This document shows, piece by piece, positions 63,973 to 64,000 of a stretch of DNA of 64,000 nucleotides. The DNA comes from Roseibacillus sp. (GTDB lineage Bacteria; Verrucomicrobiota; Verrucomicrobiia; Verrucomicrobiales; Akkermansiaceae): positions 26,221 to 90,220 of the forward strand of contig JAQWTV010000172.1 in NCBI GenBank assembly GCA_029242545.1. The letters are read 5' to 3'. The notes beneath the pieces are model-generated. The model made no database searches. It was not told where the DNA came from and worked only from the letters and a program-made list of their open reading frames with translations. The position numbers were made by a program, and so were the translations under genes. Position 1 is the stretch's first letter. Each line of letters begins with the position of its first letter.

Positions 63973-64000
63973 GACGCGGTCGGCGCGGAACGTATGAGCC

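Noticed and set aside
1..64000. CRISPR arrays, insertion sequences, integrases, prophage genes, toxin-antitoxin pairs, rRNA genes
   Set aside because: None seen on either strand. No tandem short repeats with regular spacers, no transposase or integrase motifs.

Overview
The window most likely comes from a Verrucomicrobiota (PVC superphylum) chromosome. The evidence is gene content. It carries five DUF1501 genes, four PSCyt1/DUF1549/DUF1553 ('planctomycete-type cytochrome') genes, three very large secreted beta-propeller 'membrane-bound dehydrogenase' type proteins, ThuA and DUF1080 (3-keto-disaccharide hydrolase) domains, and a tiny AURKAIP1/COX24-like basic protein. All of these are characteristic of Planctomycetes and Verrucomicrobia. 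The housekeeping genes look ordinary and intact. I see no rRNA, CRISPR array, insertion sequence or prophage.

Region 1 (1-20570, almost all + strand) is an accessory block for exported proteins. Cytochrome-like PSCyt1/DUF1549/DUF1553 proteins alternate with DUF1501 proteins carrying Tat-type signals. One set is translationally coupled to a WD40 protein. The block ends with an SMP-30 lactonase-like propeller, a 6-phosphogluconolactonase-like propeller and a 1161-residue ThuA/propeller/carbohydrate-binding/cupredoxin fusion. Region 2 (20696-25701) adds a ThuA protein, a strong stem-loop terminator, an 870-residue propeller/cytochrome c/discoidin protein and an FG-GAP propeller on the other strand. 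The same theme returns at 37253-40294 (DUF1080/propeller/HEAT/cupredoxin) and at 47616-53749 (another PSCyt1/DUF1549/DUF1553 + DUF1501 pair and an alpha/alpha-toroid protein). Together these suggest periplasmic or surface oxidation and hydrolysis of sugars, with heme or type-1 copper domains carrying electrons. The role of most of these families is not experimentally settled.

Region 3 (25797-44816) mixes housekeeping genes (rnc, tRNA-His, tyrS, tkt, hisG, mutM) with envelope genes. The envelope genes are a lipoprotein aspartic protease, a TonB-dependent receptor behind a cobalamin riboswitch, an L,D-transpeptidase and a b562-like secreted protein. A divergent pair of unrecognised genes flanks an AT-rich spacer with nested inverted repeats. 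The tetratricopeptide-repeat gene at 40357 starts inside a perfect 11-bp stem-loop followed by a T-rich tract.

Region 4 (44977-64000) has mutS, the second accessory block, then a compact four-gene operon (53931-57695). This operon encodes most of the non-phosphorylated L-fucose pathway: two SDR dehydrogenases, a fumarylacetoacetase-family hydrolase and L-fuconate dehydratase. A fucose pathway beside this repertoire suggests an organism that consumes fucose-containing (possibly algal) polysaccharides. The window ends with gmk, separate coaC and coaB genes, an inositol-monophosphatase-family gene, ispF, and sucCD on the opposite strand.
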